Source of the DNA: an uncultured Oscillospiraceae bacterium
GTDB taxonomy: Bacteria; Bacillota; Clostridia; Oscillospirales; Oscillospiraceae
Direction of reading: 5' to 3'
Length of the DNA stretch: 5,792 nucleotides
Assembly: GCA_910585815.1 (NCBI GenBank)
Contig: CAJUFJ010000097.1
Span: 1 to 5,792 of the forward strand
The translations under genes were made by a program, and so were the position numbers. Under the pieces are notes generated by a model, which saw only the letters and a program-made list of their open reading frames with translations, did no database searches and was not told the origin of the DNA. Shown in pieces: positions 4,635 through 5,792 of the stretch (within the stretch, counting starts at the first letter, position 1; every line of letters starts with the position of its first letter).

Positions 4635-5621
4635 ATGTCAAAAAGCTCCAATCAGAAGACCAAGCTGCTCCATCTGTGCCGCATCCTGCTGCGGCAGACC
4701 GACGAGGAGCACCCCCTCACCGTGCCCCAGATCATCGAGCGTCTGGCCCGGGAGGATATCAAGGCGGAGCGCAAAAGCATCTACGACGACCTGGAATCCC
4801 TGCGCCTGTTCGGGCTGGACGTCCAGTCCCGGAAGGGGAAGACCCCCGGCTGGTTTGTGGGGGACCGGGACTTTGAGCTGCCCGAGGTGAAGCTGCTTAT
4901 GGACGCGGTGCAGTCCTCCCGCTTCATCACCCAGCGCAAAAGCGACGCCCTGATCCGCAAGCTGGAGGGGCTGGCCAGCGTCCATCAGGCGGGGCAGCTC
5001 CAGCGGCAGGTCTACGTCTCGGGCCGCATCAAGGTGATGAACGAGAGCATCTACTACAATGTGGACAAGCTCCATTCCGCCATCGCCGGCCAGAAGGCCA
5101 TCACCTTCAAATACTTCGACTACGACATCGCCAGACAGAAGGTGTTCCGCCAGGAGGGGAAGCGGTATGTGGTCTCCCCCTACGGGCTGATCTGGAACAG
5201 CGAAAACTACTACCTGGTGGCCTTCGACCACACCCACCGGGAGCTGCGCCACTACCGGGTGGACAAGATGACCGAGATCGTGGTCACCGGCCTGGACCGG
5301 GAGGGGCGGGAGCAGTACCCCGACTTTCAGCTGGCCGAGTACGGCCAGAAGCACTTCGGCATGTACTCCGGGCAGGAGATGAAGGTCACCCTCCGGGGCC
5401 GGCGGGACAAGGCCCACCTGGTCTGGGACCGGTTCGGCCAGGACGTGATTCTGGTGCCCGACGGGGAGGAGCACTTCACCGTCACCCTGCCGGTGGTCAT
5501 GAGCCCCCAGTTTTTCGGCTGGCTGCTGGGGCTGGACGGCAGCATCACCCTGCTGGGCCCCAGGGAGGCCGTATCCGCCTACCGCCGCCGCCTGGCCTCC
5601 ACCCTGGAGGAGCTGCCGTAG
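4635..5621 (+). CDS. WYL domain-containing transcriptional regulator
   Basis: 328 residues, the usual length for a HTH-WYL-WCX protein. Residues about 5-65 form a winged helix-turn-helix (LLHLCRILLRQTDEEHPLTV, then IKAERKSIYDDLESLRLFGL, the recognition-helix region). About 80-125 is a helical linker. About 140-215 is the WYL domain: the signature W-Y-L appears as Y192-Y193-L194 in NYYLVAFD, with VSPYGLIW (180-187) before it and the conserved arginine R208 in HYRVDK after it. About 245-325 is the WCX C-terminal domain with FFGWLLGLD (293-301). WYL domains are thought to sense nucleic-acid or nucleotide ligands; the target here is unknown. The start is set by AGGAGG at 4621-4626, 8 nt before the ATG; a GTG at 4608 would put that ribosome binding site inside the gene. 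A palindrome at 4570-4585 suggests autoregulation. Confidence 0.93.
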   Translation: MSKSSNQKTKLLHLCRILLRQTDEEHPLTVPQIIERLAREDIKAERKSIYDDLESLRLFGLDVQSRKGKTPGWFVGDRDFELPEVKLLMDAVQSSRFITQRKSDALIRKLEGLASVHQAGQLQRQVYVSGRIKVMNESIYYNVDKLHSAIAGQKAITFKYFDYDIARQKVFRQEGKRYVVSPYGLIWNSENYYLVAFDHTHRELRHYRVDKMTEIVVTGLDREGREQYPDFQLAEYGQKHFGMYSGQEMKVTLRGRRDKAHLVWDRFGQDVILVPDGEEHFTVTLPVVMSPQFFGWLLGLDGSITLLGPREAVSAYRRRLASTLEELP

Positions 5622-5650
5622 GAGGCGAACGAGCTGCCGGCGGAATCCCC

Positions 5651-5704
5651 CCGCCACCGGACTGCGTCCGGCGGCCCTCCCCCCTTTGGCAAGGAGGGCT
5701 TTTG
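5651..5704 (+). terminator. Intrinsic terminator-like hairpin pair after the WYL gene
   Basis: GCCCTCC (5674-5680) pairs perfectly with GGAGGGC (5693-5699) around a 12-nt loop and is followed directly by TTTT (5700-5703). That is a plausible Rho-independent terminator about 50 nt after the stop. Just before it CCGGAC (5657-5662) pairs with GTCCGG (5666-5671). From memory, sequences of this form (a GC hairpin, then CTCCCCCTTTGGCAAGGAGG-like stem, then TTTTGG) recur many times in Oscillospiraceae genomes, so this may be a dispersed repeat that doubles as a terminator. Confidence 0.6.
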
Positions 5705-5735
5705 GGCGCTGGATGTTCCGTTGTCGCTCCAAAGG

Positions 5736-5791
5736 CCCCTTTTCCCCGCAAGGGGGACGCCGCATCCGTAAGGCGGCAAAGCCGCCAACGG
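5736..5791. repeat. Two further hairpins at the right edge, probable dispersed repeat
   Basis: CCCCTT (5736-5741) pairs with AAGGGG (5750-5755). Then CCGT-AA-GGCGGC (5766-5777) pairs around an AAA loop with GCCGCC and ACGG (5781-5791), giving a 10-bp stem with a small internal loop. No reading frame here has coding character; minus-strand frames crossing it are low-complexity. Together with the hairpins at 5651-5703, the end of the window is a run of four stems in about 140 bp. This looks like a composite intergenic repeat that may continue beyond the window. Confidence 0.45.
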
Positions 5792-5792
5792 C

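Noticed and set aside
4638..5765. 375-residue minus-strand open frame opposite the WYL gene
   Set aside because: Low-complexity Leu/Val/Gly/His product without motifs; the plus-strand frame has a strong ribosome binding site and clear HTH/WYL/WCX features.
1..5792. CRISPR array, toxin-antitoxin pair, transposase, tRNA or rRNA
   Set aside because: No regularly spaced direct repeats, no small paired toxin-like genes, no transposase motifs and no tRNA/rRNA signature were seen on either strand.

Overview
The window is GC-rich (roughly two thirds G+C, codons mostly ending in G or C) with short intergenic regions and strong Shine-Dalgarno sequences. Its gene set is RNase J, a sugar-nucleotide pyrophosphorylase fused to a phosphomannomutase-like domain, a DUF1653 protein, an ArsC/Spx-like protein and a WYL regulator. 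This suggests a high-GC gut Clostridia genome, probably Oscillospiraceae (Flavonifractor/Lawsonibacter/Intestinimonas type). That placement comes from memory of these families and repeats, not from a search.

Layout. (1) 1-962, minus strand: the first 320 codons of ribonuclease J, cut by the left edge. (2) 963-1418: 456 bp with no convincing gene but a great deal of potential secondary structure: a short hairpin near the rnj start, a branched foldable block (1029-1156), a long hairpin (1214-1262), a nested palindromic repeat (1267-1335) and a candidate minus-strand promoter (1356-1384). If that promoter is real, rnj carries a structured leader of nearly 390 nt. (3) 1419-3788, minus strand: a 789-residue nucleotidyltransferase with a left-handed beta-helix linker and a PMM-like C-terminal region whose catalytic loops look lost. 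(4) 3789-3896: a compact divergent intergenic region with back-to-back promoter candidates. The plus-strand one is strong, with an extended -10. (5) 3897-4444, plus strand: a two-gene unit, DUF1653 then an ArsC/Spx-like protein, overlapping by 4 nt (ATGA). (6) 4445-4634: a second nested palindromic repeat and a 16-bp operator-like palindrome just ahead of the next gene. (7) 4635-5621, plus strand: a WYL-domain transcriptional regulator. (8) 5622-5792: no gene; a terminator-like hairpin and other hairpins that look like dispersed repeats.

The genes do not form one obvious pathway. Most are ordinary housekeeping or conserved genes. The least ordinary features are non-coding: two elements of different sequence but identical double-hairpin architecture, the structured rnj leader, and the palindrome upstream of the WYL gene. 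The degenerate PMM domain is the most interesting protein-level observation. I see no defence system, CRISPR array, transposase, tRNA or rRNA.
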